A stretch of 64,000 nt of DNA from Mesoterricola silvestris (GTDB taxonomy: Bacteria; Acidobacteriota; Holophagae; Holophagales; Holophagaceae): the NCBI RefSeq assembly GCF_030295405.1, contig NZ_AP027080.1, positions 3,766,001-3,830,000 on the forward strand. Direction: 5' to 3'. This document shows positions 53,220-61,342 of this stretch, piece by piece. A program made the position numbers and the translations under genes. Every line of letters begins with the position of its first letter. Position 1 is the first letter of the stretch. Below the pieces are notes generated by a model, which did no database searches, was not told where the DNA came from, and saw only the letters and a list, made by a program, of their open reading frames with translations.

Positions 53220-54778
53220 GCGGCGCGGCCCAGGACCGGGGCGCGCCCTTCAAGTGGATCATCGCCCTGGCGCTGATGCTGGGCACGTTCATGGAGGTGC
53301 TGGACACCTCCGTGGCCAACGTGGCCCTGCCCCACATGAAGGGCACCTACGCCGCCGGCACCGACGAGATCACCTGGGTGCTCACCAGCTACCTGGTGGC
53401 CAACGCCATTGTGCTGCCCATCACGGGGTGGCTGGGCAACCGGTTCGGGCGCAAGCGCCTCTACCTCTTCTGCCTCACGGGCTTCACCCTGGCCTCCCTG
53501 GCGGCGGGGGCCGCGCCCTCCCTGGCCATGCTCATCACGGCCCGGGTGATCCAGGGCCTCACGGGCGGGGCCATGGTGCCCATGTCCCAGGCCATCACCA
53601 TGGAGGCCTTCCCCCGCTCCGAGCAGGGCATCGCCACGGCGGTCTTCGGCATCGGCGTCATCTGCGGCCCCATCGTGGGGCCCCTGGTGGGCGGCTGGGT
53701 CACGGACAACTGGAGCTGGCCCTGGATCTTCTGGATCAACATCCCCGTGGGCATCCTCTCCTACGCCCTGGCGTCGGCCTTCGTGGACGAGGCCCCCGAC
53801 CGCAGGCCCGAAGGGGCCATGGACTACTGGAGCCTCATCTTCATCGCCGTGGGCCTGGGGTGCCTGGAGCTCTTCCTGAACCGCGGGGAGCGCCTGGACT
53901 GGTTCGAAAGCCGGACGGTGACGCTCTACGCGGCCTGCTCGGCCCTGGGCCTCATCCTGTTCCTCTGGCGCTCCTTCACCGCGGAACGGCCCCTGGTGGA
54001 CCTGCGCATGTTCAAGCTGCCTGAGTACGCCTCGGGGATGTTCCTGATCTTCGGGGCCAGCTTCGGGATGTACGCGGCCTTCGTGATGCTGCCCCTATTC
54101 GTGCAGACCTTCCTGGGGTGGACCCCCACCTGGGCGGGCATCATGCTGAGCCCCGGCGGGGTGGCCAGCGTCGTGGCCATGATGGTGGCCGGCCTGATCA
54201 TGGGCCGCGTCGACGTGCGCTACACCGTGGCCGCGGGCTTCCTGGCCCAGATCTACTCCAGCTGGCTGCTCACCTCCATCAACCTGCATTCCGGCATGGG
54301 CTACCTCATCTACGCCTGGTGCTTCCGGGGCCTGGGCCTGGGCTTCGTCTTCGTGCCCATCGCCACCGTGGCCATGCGGCGCATCCCCCGGGAGGCCATG
54401 GGCGTGGCCGCGGGCTTCTTCAACCTCATGCGCAACGAGGGCGGCAGCGTGGGCATCGCCGTGGCCGCCACCCTCCTCCAGACCCGCAGCCAGTTCCACC
54501 ACGCCCGCCTCGGCGAGCACCTGACCCCCTTCAGCGCCCCCCTCCAGGAGGGCGCCCAGCGCCTCCACCTGGCCCTGGGCAGCGCCTCGGGCCTGGATCC
54601 CAGCAGCGCCGGCACCCTCACCCAGGGCGTCCTGGGCCTGGAGGTGGTCCGCCAGTCCTACGTCATGGCCTTCGTGGACGTCTTCGCCTTCCTGGTGCTG
54701 GTCTACGTGGTGTGCCTGCCCTTCGTCATCCTCCTGAAGGACCCCGGCCCTGGGGAGGGCGGCGTCCACATCCACTAG
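53216..54778 (+). CDS. emrB: EmrB-type multidrug efflux transporter (DHA2 MFS, 14 TM)
   Basis: A 520-residue proton-driven drug exporter. The ATG overlaps the emrA stop as ATGA. DHA2 hallmarks are LGTFMEVLDTSVANVALPHM (motif D1), TSYLVANAIVLPITGWLGNRFGRKRLYLF (motif A region), GGAMVPMSQAITMEAFPR and IGVICGPIVGPLVGGWVTDN (motif C). About 14 hydrophobic segments fit the family length. The substrate is not readable. Palindromic element 3 starts 3 nt after the stop. Confidence 0.93.
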   Translation: MSGAAQDRGAPFKWIIALALMLGTFMEVLDTSVANVALPHMKGTYAAGTDEITWVLTSYLVANAIVLPITGWLGNRFGRKRLYLFCLTGFTLASLAAGAAPSLAMLITARVIQGLTGGAMVPMSQAITMEAFPRSEQGIATAVFGIGVICGPIVGPLVGGWVTDNWSWPWIFWINIPVGILSYALASAFVDEAPDRRPEGAMDYWSLIFIAVGLGCLELFLNRGERLDWFESRTVTLYAACSALGLILFLWRSFTAERPLVDLRMFKLPEYASGMFLIFGASFGMYAAFVMLPLFVQTFLGWTPTWAGIMLSPGGVASVVAMMVAGLIMGRVDVRYTVAAGFLAQIYSSWLLTSINLHSGMGYLIYAWCFRGLGLGFVFVPIATVAMRRIPREAMGVAAGFFNLMRNEGGSVGIAVAATLLQTRSQFHHARLGEHLTPFSAPLQEGAQRLHLALGSASGLDPSSAGTLTQGVLGLEVVRQSYVMAFVDVFAFLVLVYVVCLPFVILLKDPGPGEGGVHIH

Positions 54779-54780
54779 GA

Positions 54781-55005
54781 ATCGCCCGTGTCCCGCAGCA
54801 ACGCATTGCTCTCGCACGGGGCATCCGATGCATCGCTACGCATTAGTGGTCCCGACCTTTTTCCCAGCGCCCCAGCGAGTCCTCTGCGCCTCTGCGTTTG
54901 GTCCTTTTCCCAAATCCGGTGTGGCGATTGTTCCAGTCGCGCCGAGGGACACCTGGAAAGGATCAAACGCTGGGGCGCTGAGATCTCGCTGGGGCGCTGG
55001 GAAAA
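54781..55005. repeat. Palindromic intergenic element (element 3, shortened copy)
   Basis: It lies in the 308-bp gap between emrB and the hybrid kinase gene. The terminal motif TCGCCCGTGTCCCG (54782-54795) runs straight into CCCGCAGCAACG (54792-54803), then GCTCTC, then TAGTGGTCCCGACC (54844-54857). This is the left part of element 2 with about 37 bp missing between two CCCG copies. A 21-bp perfect inverted repeat (54859-54879 with 54985-55005, reading TTTTCCCAGCGCC...) encloses a second imperfect stem (54894-54910 with 54955-54970). No inverted terminal motif is seen on the right. The sequence CTCTGCGCCTCTGCG inside resembles intergenic repeats of other phyla. Confidence 0.7.
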
Positions 55006-55038
55006 GCAGAATGTTGATAGGTGCTGGAATTGTTCCAA

Positions 55039-55078
55039 GGCATCCTTCCTCGAGGCTCCAAGGGAGCTTGGGGATGCC
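55039..55078 (-). terminator. Candidate terminator of the phosphorelay operon
   Basis: A two-step hairpin just after the hybrid kinase stop on the minus strand: outer stem GGCATCC/GGATGCC (55039-55045 with 55072-55078), inner stem GCTCC/GGAGC (55055-55059 with 55063-55067). On the minus strand it is followed by TTGGAACAATT, a weak T-containing tail. Confidence 0.4.
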
Positions 55079-55086
55079 GGCACCCC

Positions 55087-56976
55087 CTATACAAGAGCCT
55101 CCAGCTTCCGGTGGAGTTCTTCCAGGGAGAAGGGCTTGGACAGGCTCGCGGCGCGGGTGTCGCCCTGGAGGAGGAGGTCGGTGGAGGGGTCCATGAAGCC
55201 GGTGGCCACCAGCACCGGCAGGGAGGGGCGGAGCATGCGCATGCGCAGGTAGGCGGCTTCGCCGCCCATGCCGGGCATGTTGAGGTCCAGGATCACGGCG
55301 TCGACCTTCAGGCCCTTTTCCAGCTGGTCCAGGGCCTCCTCCCCGCTCATGGCGGCCACGGGGGTGTGGCCCAGGTGGTGGAGCAGGAGCGGGACGGTGG
55401 CCTGGATCAGCTCGTCGTCGTCCACCACCAGGATCCGCAGGACCCGGCGCCGGATTCCGGCCTCGCGCTGCGCGTGCTCCTCCAGGGCGGCCCCGGCCAC
55501 GGCGGGGAGGCGGATGTGGATCTGGGTGCCCTTGCCCACCCGGCTCCGGATCTCCAGGCTGCCACCGTGGGCCTTCACGGTGCCGTGCACCATGGCCAGG
55601 CCCAGGCCGGTGCCCTTACCGGGCTCCTTGGTGGTGAAGAAGGGCTCCAGGGCCCGGTTGATCACCTCGGGGGGCATGCCGGTGCCGGAATCCTCCACGA
55701 TAAGCTCCATCCAGCCCGCCTCGGCCTGCCGGGTGCGCAGCGCCAGCACGCCGCCCTCGGGCATGGCGTCCACGGCGTTCACGCACAGGTTCATCAGCGC
55801 GCTCCCGAAATTGCCCGCCTCGCCCATGAAGGGCGGCAGGGGCTCGGCCAGGTCCACCTCCAGGCGGATCTTCTGGCGGAGGGTGCGCTCCAGGAGCGCG
55901 GCCTCCTCCTTGACGATGCGGTTGAGGTCCAGGGGCTCCGCGGCCCGCAGGTCCTTGCGGGCGAAGTTCGTGAGGCCCCGCACCAGGTCCCGGCCGCGGT
56001 TGGCCGCCTTGATGATGGTGTCCAGGGCCGAGGCCATGCCCGGGTCCTCCTCGGACTTGAGCTGGAGCACCTGCCCCACGGCGAGGATGGCGGCCAGGAC
56101 GTTGTTCATGTCGTGGGCCACCCCGCTGGCGAGGCTCCCGAGGCTCTCCAGCTTCTCGGTGTGCCGGATCTGGTCCTCCAGGTTGCGCCGCGCCATTTCC
56201 TCGTTCTTGCGCTGGGTGATGTTGTCGAAGACCACCACGAATTCGTCCCGGGCGGGGCTGTAGATGGAATTGGAGTACCAGATGCCCTGGGTCCCGGCGA
56301 ACAGCTCCAGCCGCTCCGGCACGCCGGTGGCGGCGACCCGGGAGAAGGCCTCCACGAACTGGGGCTCGGATTCCCGGATCCCGGGGAGGACCTCGCTCAG
56401 CCTGCGGCCCACCACGTCCCGGAGGCCCGTGAGGCGCTCGAAGGCGGGGTTCACGTCCAGGTACAGCCAGTCCACGGTCCCGTCCTCCTCCCGGAGGATC
56501 CGGGCGTGGGCGTAGCCGTCGAGCATGTTCTCGAACAGGGACCGGTACCGGCTTTCGCTGGCCCTCAGGGCGAGCTCGGCCTCGTGGCGGGCGTTGCGGG
56601 AACGGGCCTCCCCGAGGCAGTTGGCCAGGCACTGGCTGAGCCGGGCGGGGCGGTCCTTCCACACGAAGTCCCAGACCCCCTGCCGGAGCAGATCCACCGC
56701 GACCTCCTCCCCGATGCTCCCCGAGACCAGGATGAAGGGGACCCCGGGCAGCTTCCTGCGGGCCAGGGCCAGGACCTGGTCGAACTCCAGCTCCGGCAGG
56801 CTGTAGTCGGAGATGATCGCGTCCCAGGACCGGTCCTGCAGGGCCGTTTCCAGGGCGCCCAGGGTGTCCACCCGGACGCAGTCCGCCTCCGTGCCGTGCT
56901 TGCTGAGGTTGCGCAGGTGGAGCGAGAAGTCCGCCTCGGAGTCCTCCACCACCAGGATCTTCAGCCGCGGCTTCAA
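55087..56976 (-). CDS. Hybrid sensor histidine kinase (receiver-PAS-kinase-receiver)
   Basis: A 629-residue cytoplasmic protein starting at TTG, whose last bases overlap the response-regulator stop (TTGA). Order: receiver 1 (residues about 5-120, phospho-Asp57 in AIISDYSLPE), a PAS domain (about 140-260, RYRSLFENMLDGYAHARI), a dimerisation domain with phospho-His in LASGVAHDMNNVLAAI, an ATPase domain (LMNLCVNAVDAMPEGG, VEDSGTGMPPEVI, GTGLGLAMVHGTVKAHGG), and receiver 2 (about 510-629, VILDLNMPGMGG). No membrane segment. The N-terminal receiver suggests it takes phosphate or a signal from the upstream membrane kinase or the single regulator. Confidence 0.92.
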   Translation of the reverse strand: MKPRLKILVVEDSEADFSLHLRNLSKHGTEADCVRVDTLGALETALQDRSWDAIISDYSLPELEFDQVLALARRKLPGVPFILVSGSIGEEVAVDLLRQGVWDFVWKDRPARLSQCLANCLGEARSRNARHEAELALRASESRYRSLFENMLDGYAHARILREEDGTVDWLYLDVNPAFERLTGLRDVVGRRLSEVLPGIRESEPQFVEAFSRVAATGVPERLELFAGTQGIWYSNSIYSPARDEFVVVFDNITQRKNEEMARRNLEDQIRHTEKLESLGSLASGVAHDMNNVLAAILAVGQVLQLKSEEDPGMASALDTIIKAANRGRDLVRGLTNFARKDLRAAEPLDLNRIVKEEAALLERTLRQKIRLEVDLAEPLPPFMGEAGNFGSALMNLCVNAVDAMPEGGVLALRTRQAEAGWMELIVEDSGTGMPPEVINRALEPFFTTKEPGKGTGLGLAMVHGTVKAHGGSLEIRSRVGKGTQIHIRLPAVAGAALEEHAQREAGIRRRVLRILVVDDDELIQATVPLLLHHLGHTPVAAMSGEEALDQLEKGLKVDAVILDLNMPGMGGEAAYLRMRMLRPSLPVLVATGFMDPSTDLLLQGDTRAASLSKPFSLEELHRKLEALV

Positions 56977-57425
56977 CCCCGGCTCCAGGAGCGCGGAGCC
57001 TCGTTCACGGCCACCCAGTACACCCCGAGCCGCCCCACCTTCTCGGCGAATTCGGCGAAGTCCACGGGCTTGCGCACGAAGCTGTTGGCGCCTCCCACCA
57101 GGCTCGCGAGGCGATCCTCCTCCTCGCTGGAGGAGGTGAAGATCACCACCGGCAGGGCCCGGGTGCGCTCGTCCTTGCGGATCCTGGACAGGACCTCCAG
57201 GCCCCCCAGCCGGGGCAGGCCCAGGTCCAGGAGCACCAGCGCCGGCAGGTCCGGCCCGGTCCTCCCGGCGAACTCCCCCTCCCGGAAGAGGTAGTCCAGG
57301 GCCTGCTGGCCGTCCCGGACCACCTCCACCAGGTTGCCCAGGTTCACCTTGCGCATGGAACGCAGCGTGAGGAGCTCGTCCTGGGGGTTGTCCTCCACCA
57401 TGAGGATCACGGGCGCTTCGTTCAC
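56973..57425 (-). CDS. Rcp-type single-domain response regulator
   Basis: A 150-residue receiver with no output domain. It starts at GTG overlapping the kinase stop (GTGA). Receiver residues: MVEDNPQDELLTLRSM (acidic pair), phospho-Asp67 in LVLLDLGLPRLGG, VVIFTSSSEEED (conserved Ser/Thr) and SFVRKPVDFAEF (Lys). DNPxDxxLTLRSM with a long insertion before the Asp is typical of the Rcp1 group that pairs with phytochrome-like kinases. It probably shuttles phosphate between the two kinases around it. Confidence 0.93.
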   Translation of the reverse strand: MNEAPVILMVEDNPQDELLTLRSMRKVNLGNLVEVVRDGQQALDYLFREGEFAGRTGPDLPALVLLDLGLPRLGGLEVLSRIRKDERTRALPVVIFTSSSEEEDRLASLVGGANSFVRKPVDFAEFAEKVGRLGVYWVAVNEAPRSWSRG

Positions 57426-59293
57426 GGGGCCTCCACGGGCGCGAAAGGGGGAAGGGCGATGAGGAAGGAGGCCCCGCGGCCGGGGGCGGATTCCGCGCGC
57501 AGGCGCCCGCCGTGGCGGTTCACGATGCGCTGGGTGGTGGCGAGGCCGATGCCCAGGCCGGGGAACTCGTCCTGGCGGTGGAGGCGCTGGAACGGCTTCC
57601 AGAGCTTCTCCTCGAAGGCCATGTCGAAGCCGCAGCCGTTGTCCCGCACCCGGATCCAGGGCACGCCGTCCTCCTGGACGCGGTCCACCTCGATGAGGGG
57701 CTCGGGGGACTTGCCAGTGTACTTCCAGGCGTTGCCCAGGAGGTTGGTGAAGGCGGCCCGCAGCATCCGGGGATCCCCTTCGGCCTGGAGCCCCGGCTCC
57801 ACCCTCCAGCGCACGGGGCGCCGCCCATCGGCCCTGCCGAACCCCTCCAGGAGGCTTTCCGAAAGGGCCGAGATGTCCACCGGCGCGCGCTCCATGTCCC
57901 CGCGGGTGGCCCTGGAGAGCAGGAGGATCCCGTCGATGAGCCCGCTCATGGTGTGGCTGGCCCGGATGATCTGGTCCAGGTACCCGCGCCCCTCCCCGTC
58001 CAGGGCGGGGCCGCAGTCCTCCAGGAGGGCCTGGCTGAACCCGTCCATGGCCCGCAGCGGGGCCCGGAGATCGTGGGAGACGGCGTAGGCGAAGCTCTCC
58101 AGCTCCTGGTTGGCGGCGGTGAGTTCCTGGGTGCGTTCGGCCACGCGCCGCTCCAGGGTGGCGTTCAGCACCTTCACCTCCGCCTCGGCCTGCTTGCGGG
58201 CGGAAATGTCCTCGACGATGCTCACGAAGTGGGTGGCCTCCTGGCCCGGCCAGCAGAGGGGCCGGACGGTGAGCCCCACCCACACGATGGAGCCGTCCTT
58301 GCGGAAATAGCGCTTCTCGGTGGCATAGCTGGCGATCTCGCCCCGGGCGAGGCGCCCCGTCTCGCGCAGGTCCCGGCCCAGGTCGCCGGGGTGGGTGAGG
58401 TCCTGGAAGCGCATCGCCAGCAGCTCGGCCTCGCCGTAGCCCAGGATCTCGCAGAACCGCCCGTTGACCCGCTGGAAGCGCCCCGTGGCGGCCTCCACTT
58501 CCACCACGCCCACCCCGGCCTGCTCGAACAGGGCCCGGAACCGGGCCTCGCTGTCGCGCAGGGCCAGTTCCATGGCCTTGCGGTCGGAGATGTCCTGCAT
58601 GGCGCCCTGCACCTTCACCACCCTGCCGCCTTCGAGGACCGCCTGGCCCGTGGTGCGCACCCACTTCCGCACCCCCGCGGCGCTCACCAGCTCCACCTCC
58701 AGGTCATAGGGACGCCCCTCCTCCACGGCGCGGCGCACGGCCTCGACCATGGCCGGGCGGTCCCGCTCCACGAAATGGCTGAGCCCCAGCTCCACATCCG
58801 GATGGGTGGAGGGGTCCAGGTCGTGGATGCGGGCCACCTCCTCGGTCCAGGAACCCGTCCGGGTGGCCACGTCGAACTCCCACCCGCCCACGTGGGCCGT
58901 GCGGCTCGTGCGTTCCAGGAGGCCGTCCCGCTCCCGGAGCCGGGATTCCGCGGCCTCCAGCTTGGCCTTGCGCAGGCGCTCGTGGAAGAAGGAGAAGAGA
59001 AATCCCATGCCGATGAAAGCCAGGGCATTGATGTACGATCCGGGCCGCGGCTTGAGGAGGGTGTGCACCGGCTCCATGAAGAACCACCACACCAGGGCCG
59101 TGGACAGGAAGGTGGCCCACAGCCCCGACGCGAAGCCCCCCAGCCAGGAGCTGAAGAAGACCGTCGGGTAGAACAGGAACCACACGAAGGGCACGATCAC
59201 CGGCCAGCACAGCCCCTGGAGGAGGCCGGTGGCCACCGGCAGGAATGCGGCAAACAGGCGGCGAGGCGCAGAGGGTGGCGGGAGGGCGCTCAT
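57422..59293 (-). CDS. Membrane PAS-domain sensor histidine kinase
   Basis: A 623-residue kinase. I use the ATG at 59293 (MSALPPPSAPRRLF), since the 34 residues encoded before it look non-coding. Residues about 12-110 hold four hydrophobic segments resembling the DUF4118/KdpD-type membrane domain (FFSSWLGGFASGLWATFLST). Two PAS domains with PAC tails follow (YDLEVELVSAAGVRKWVRTT, then FEQAGVGVVEVEAATGRFQR). The kinase has phospho-His in FAYAVSHDLRAPLRAM, FTNLLGNAWKYTGKS, VRDNGCGFDMAFEEK and PGLGIGLATTQRIVNRHGG. This arrangement is like phytochrome-family kinases but without a bilin domain. It heads the three-gene phosphorelay. Confidence 0.92.
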   Translation of the reverse strand: MSALPPPSAPRRLFAAFLPVATGLLQGLCWPVIVPFVWFLFYPTVFFSSWLGGFASGLWATFLSTALVWWFFMEPVHTLLKPRPGSYINALAFIGMGFLFSFFHERLRKAKLEAAESRLRERDGLLERTSRTAHVGGWEFDVATRTGSWTEEVARIHDLDPSTHPDVELGLSHFVERDRPAMVEAVRRAVEEGRPYDLEVELVSAAGVRKWVRTTGQAVLEGGRVVKVQGAMQDISDRKAMELALRDSEARFRALFEQAGVGVVEVEAATGRFQRVNGRFCEILGYGEAELLAMRFQDLTHPGDLGRDLRETGRLARGEIASYATEKRYFRKDGSIVWVGLTVRPLCWPGQEATHFVSIVEDISARKQAEAEVKVLNATLERRVAERTQELTAANQELESFAYAVSHDLRAPLRAMDGFSQALLEDCGPALDGEGRGYLDQIIRASHTMSGLIDGILLLSRATRGDMERAPVDISALSESLLEGFGRADGRRPVRWRVEPGLQAEGDPRMLRAAFTNLLGNAWKYTGKSPEPLIEVDRVQEDGVPWIRVRDNGCGFDMAFEEKLWKPFQRLHRQDEFPGLGIGLATTQRIVNRHGGRLRAESAPGRGASFLIALPPFAPVEAP

Positions 59294-59481
59294 GGGTGGA
59301 TGGAACCAAGTATTTTCAATGGGTTGCGCTGAATGATAGTGCAATTGAAAATCGCCAGGGCAGGGTTTTTTTCGATATTTAAATGACGCATTCATGCCTA
59401 TTCACCATTCATCCTGCCCCCCCAGGGAAATCCCCGGTTTGCGTACCCCGTTGATGGCCCTATCCTGGATTTCGGGTACCC

Positions 59482-59901
59482 ATGGTCCGCCGCCTCCTCC
59501 ATCTCGTCGCCCTGATCGCCCTCGTTCTCGCGGGGCCGGCCCAGGGGCTGCTGATGGCCGGGGCCCAACCCGCCGCCTGCTGCTGTTGCGGGGGTGAGGC
59601 CGGCGAACCGAGCCCCTGCGGCATGCCCAAAGCCCCCTGCGGCTCGCCCCGGACCCCCTGCGCCCCCCAATGCCCCGGCCCCGGGACCTCCCGGACCGTG
59701 CAAGCGCCCGTCGCGCTGGTGGCCCGCGTCCGGGCCGCCCAGGTGCGCGCCGCCGCCCCCCGCAAGGAACCCGCCCCCTGGCCCGCCACCCTGCTGCGCG
59801 CCCAGGGACCCGCCCCCTTCCTGGCCTCGGCCCCGGCCCACGCCCCCCCCCTTCCCCTCCGCCGGGATTCCCAGGCAACGTTGAGTCAATTCCGTATCTG
59901 A
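59482..59901 (+). CDS. Cys-rich exported protein upstream of metal-efflux genes
   Basis: A 139-residue protein of no recognised family. The N-terminus is a signal or anchor (MVRRLLHLVALIALVLAGPAQGLLMAG). Residues about 32-62 hold nine cysteines, including CCCCGG and spaced C...PC...C pairs. The rest is Ala/Pro/Arg-rich and probably unstructured. Directly upstream of a Cus-type copper/silver efflux operon, a periplasmic metal-binding or leader role is plausible. A weak GGG-containing ribosome site precedes the ATG. The G+C-rich, Pro-rich composition means it could be a spurious frame, but the signal plus Cys cluster argue for a gene. Confidence 0.55.
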   Translation: MVRRLLHLVALIALVLAGPAQGLLMAGAQPAACCCCGGEAGEPSPCGMPKAPCGSPRTPCAPQCPGPGTSRTVQAPVALVARVRAAQVRAAAPRKEPAPWPATLLRAQGPAPFLASAPAHAPPLPLRRDSQATLSQFRI

Positions 59902-59961
59902 GACGCATTCGCCGGTCGTAAGCTATCCCGCGAGTTCGCAGTCCCAGCATCCGGAGTTCCC

Positions 59962-61332
59962 ATGCGCATAGCGCCCCATCTGGCCCTAGGCCTCATCCCA
60001 GCGGCGTGCCTGGCCCAGGCGCCCGAAGATCCCCAACTCGCCTCCCTGATCCAGGAGGCCCTGGCCCGCAACCCCGACGCGGCCCGCTCCAGCGCCATGG
60101 CCCGGGCGGAAAAGGAGCGCATCCCCCAGGCGGGGGCGCTTCCGGACCCGGTCCTGTCCCTGGGGCTCCAGAATGATGGATTCAAGAAGCTCCAGATCGG
60201 CCAGATGGAGACCAGCTACTACTCGATCATGGTCACCCAGCCCCTCCTCTGGCCCGGAAAGCGGGGCCTGCGGGGCGACATCGCCCGCATGGGCTCCCAG
60301 GCCGCCATGGAATCCCTCAGCCGGGTGCGCCTCACCCTGGAGGCGGATATCCGCCGGGGCTACGTGGCCCTCCTGCTGGTGCGGAGCCAGCTGCGGCTCC
60401 TGGACCAGCAGGCCCTCTTCCTCCAGCAGGCCGAAACCACGGCCCGGGTGCGCTACGAGGTGGGCCAGGGGGCCCAGGTGGACCTCCTGCGGGCCCAGCT
60501 GGAGCGCACCCGGCTGGAGCAGTCCCGCCTGGACCTCCAGTCCGAGGAGCGCGCCACCCTGGCCGCCCTCAACCGCCTGCGGGCCCTGCCCCCCGACGCG
60601 CCCCTGGCCACGGAGCGCACCCTGGAGCAGCAGCCCGACCCCGCCCCCATCCGTGCGACGGAGGCCGACGGCGCCCGGAACCTCAGCCCCGAACTGAAGG
60701 CGGCCCGCATCGCCGTGGACCAGGCCGGCAAGTCCCTGGAACTGGCCCGCCTGGACCGGCGCCCCGACTTCGCGGTCACCGCCGGCTACATGCCCCGGGG
60801 CGGCTTCGATCCCATGTGGACCGCCAGCGTCTCCATCACCCTCCCCGTGTGGCAGAAGCGCAAGCAGGCCCAGGCCGTGGTGGAGCAGGAGCACCGGAGG
60901 CGGGCATCGGGTTCGGAGGTGGAGAGCCTGGAGGCCCTCATCGGCCAGCGCGTGCAGGAACGCGCCGCCCAGATGGACGCCGCCCTGGGCGTGCTCCGCG
61001 TCTACCGCAGCGGCCTCCTGGTGCAGAGCGAAACGAGCTTCCGCGCCACCCTCGCCCAGTACGGGGTGGGCAAGGTTCCGTTCCTTTCCGTGCTGGAGGC
61101 CCTCAACGGCTGGATCGCCGACCAGAGCGGGCTCCTCCAGGCCCAGGCCCGGGCCCAGGCCATCGCCATCGCCCAGCGGGAGCTGAACCTGGGCTCCGTC
61201 CCGCCCATCGGCTCCACCTCCCTGGGCGGCACGGCCCTGGGCGGCGGAGGGGGGGCCCCGGCCTCCGCCGGCGCCCGCAAGGGCGCCGCCGCCGGATCCG
61301 AAAGCGAATCCTCATCCATGAAATCCATGTAG
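59962..61332 (+). CDS. TolC-family channel of a heavy-metal RND pump (CusC/CzcC-like)
   Basis: A 456-residue outer-membrane channel with signal MRIAPHLALGLIPAACLAQ and GGAG 6 nt before the ATG. Typical channel features: PDPVLSLGLQNDGF, YYSIMVTQPLLWPGKRGLRG, then long helices and FAVTAGYMPRGGFDPMWTASVSITLPVWQKRK in the second half, matching CzcC/CusC-type proteins. The C-terminus is Gly/Ser-rich (TSLGGTALGGGGGAPAS). The adaptor gene starts 10 nt downstream, so it is the first structural gene of the efflux operon. Confidence 0.9.
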   Translation: MRIAPHLALGLIPAACLAQAPEDPQLASLIQEALARNPDAARSSAMARAEKERIPQAGALPDPVLSLGLQNDGFKKLQIGQMETSYYSIMVTQPLLWPGKRGLRGDIARMGSQAAMESLSRVRLTLEADIRRGYVALLLVRSQLRLLDQQALFLQQAETTARVRYEVGQGAQVDLLRAQLERTRLEQSRLDLQSEERATLAALNRLRALPPDAPLATERTLEQQPDPAPIRATEADGARNLSPELKAARIAVDQAGKSLELARLDRRPDFAVTAGYMPRGGFDPMWTASVSITLPVWQKRKQAQAVVEQEHRRRASGSEVESLEALIGQRVQERAAQMDAALGVLRVYRSGLLVQSETSFRATLAQYGVGKVPFLSVLEALNGWIADQSGLLQAQARAQAIAIAQRELNLGSVPPIGSTSLGGTALGGGGGAPASAGARKGAAAGSESESSSMKSM

Positions 61333-61342
61333 AGATACCCCC

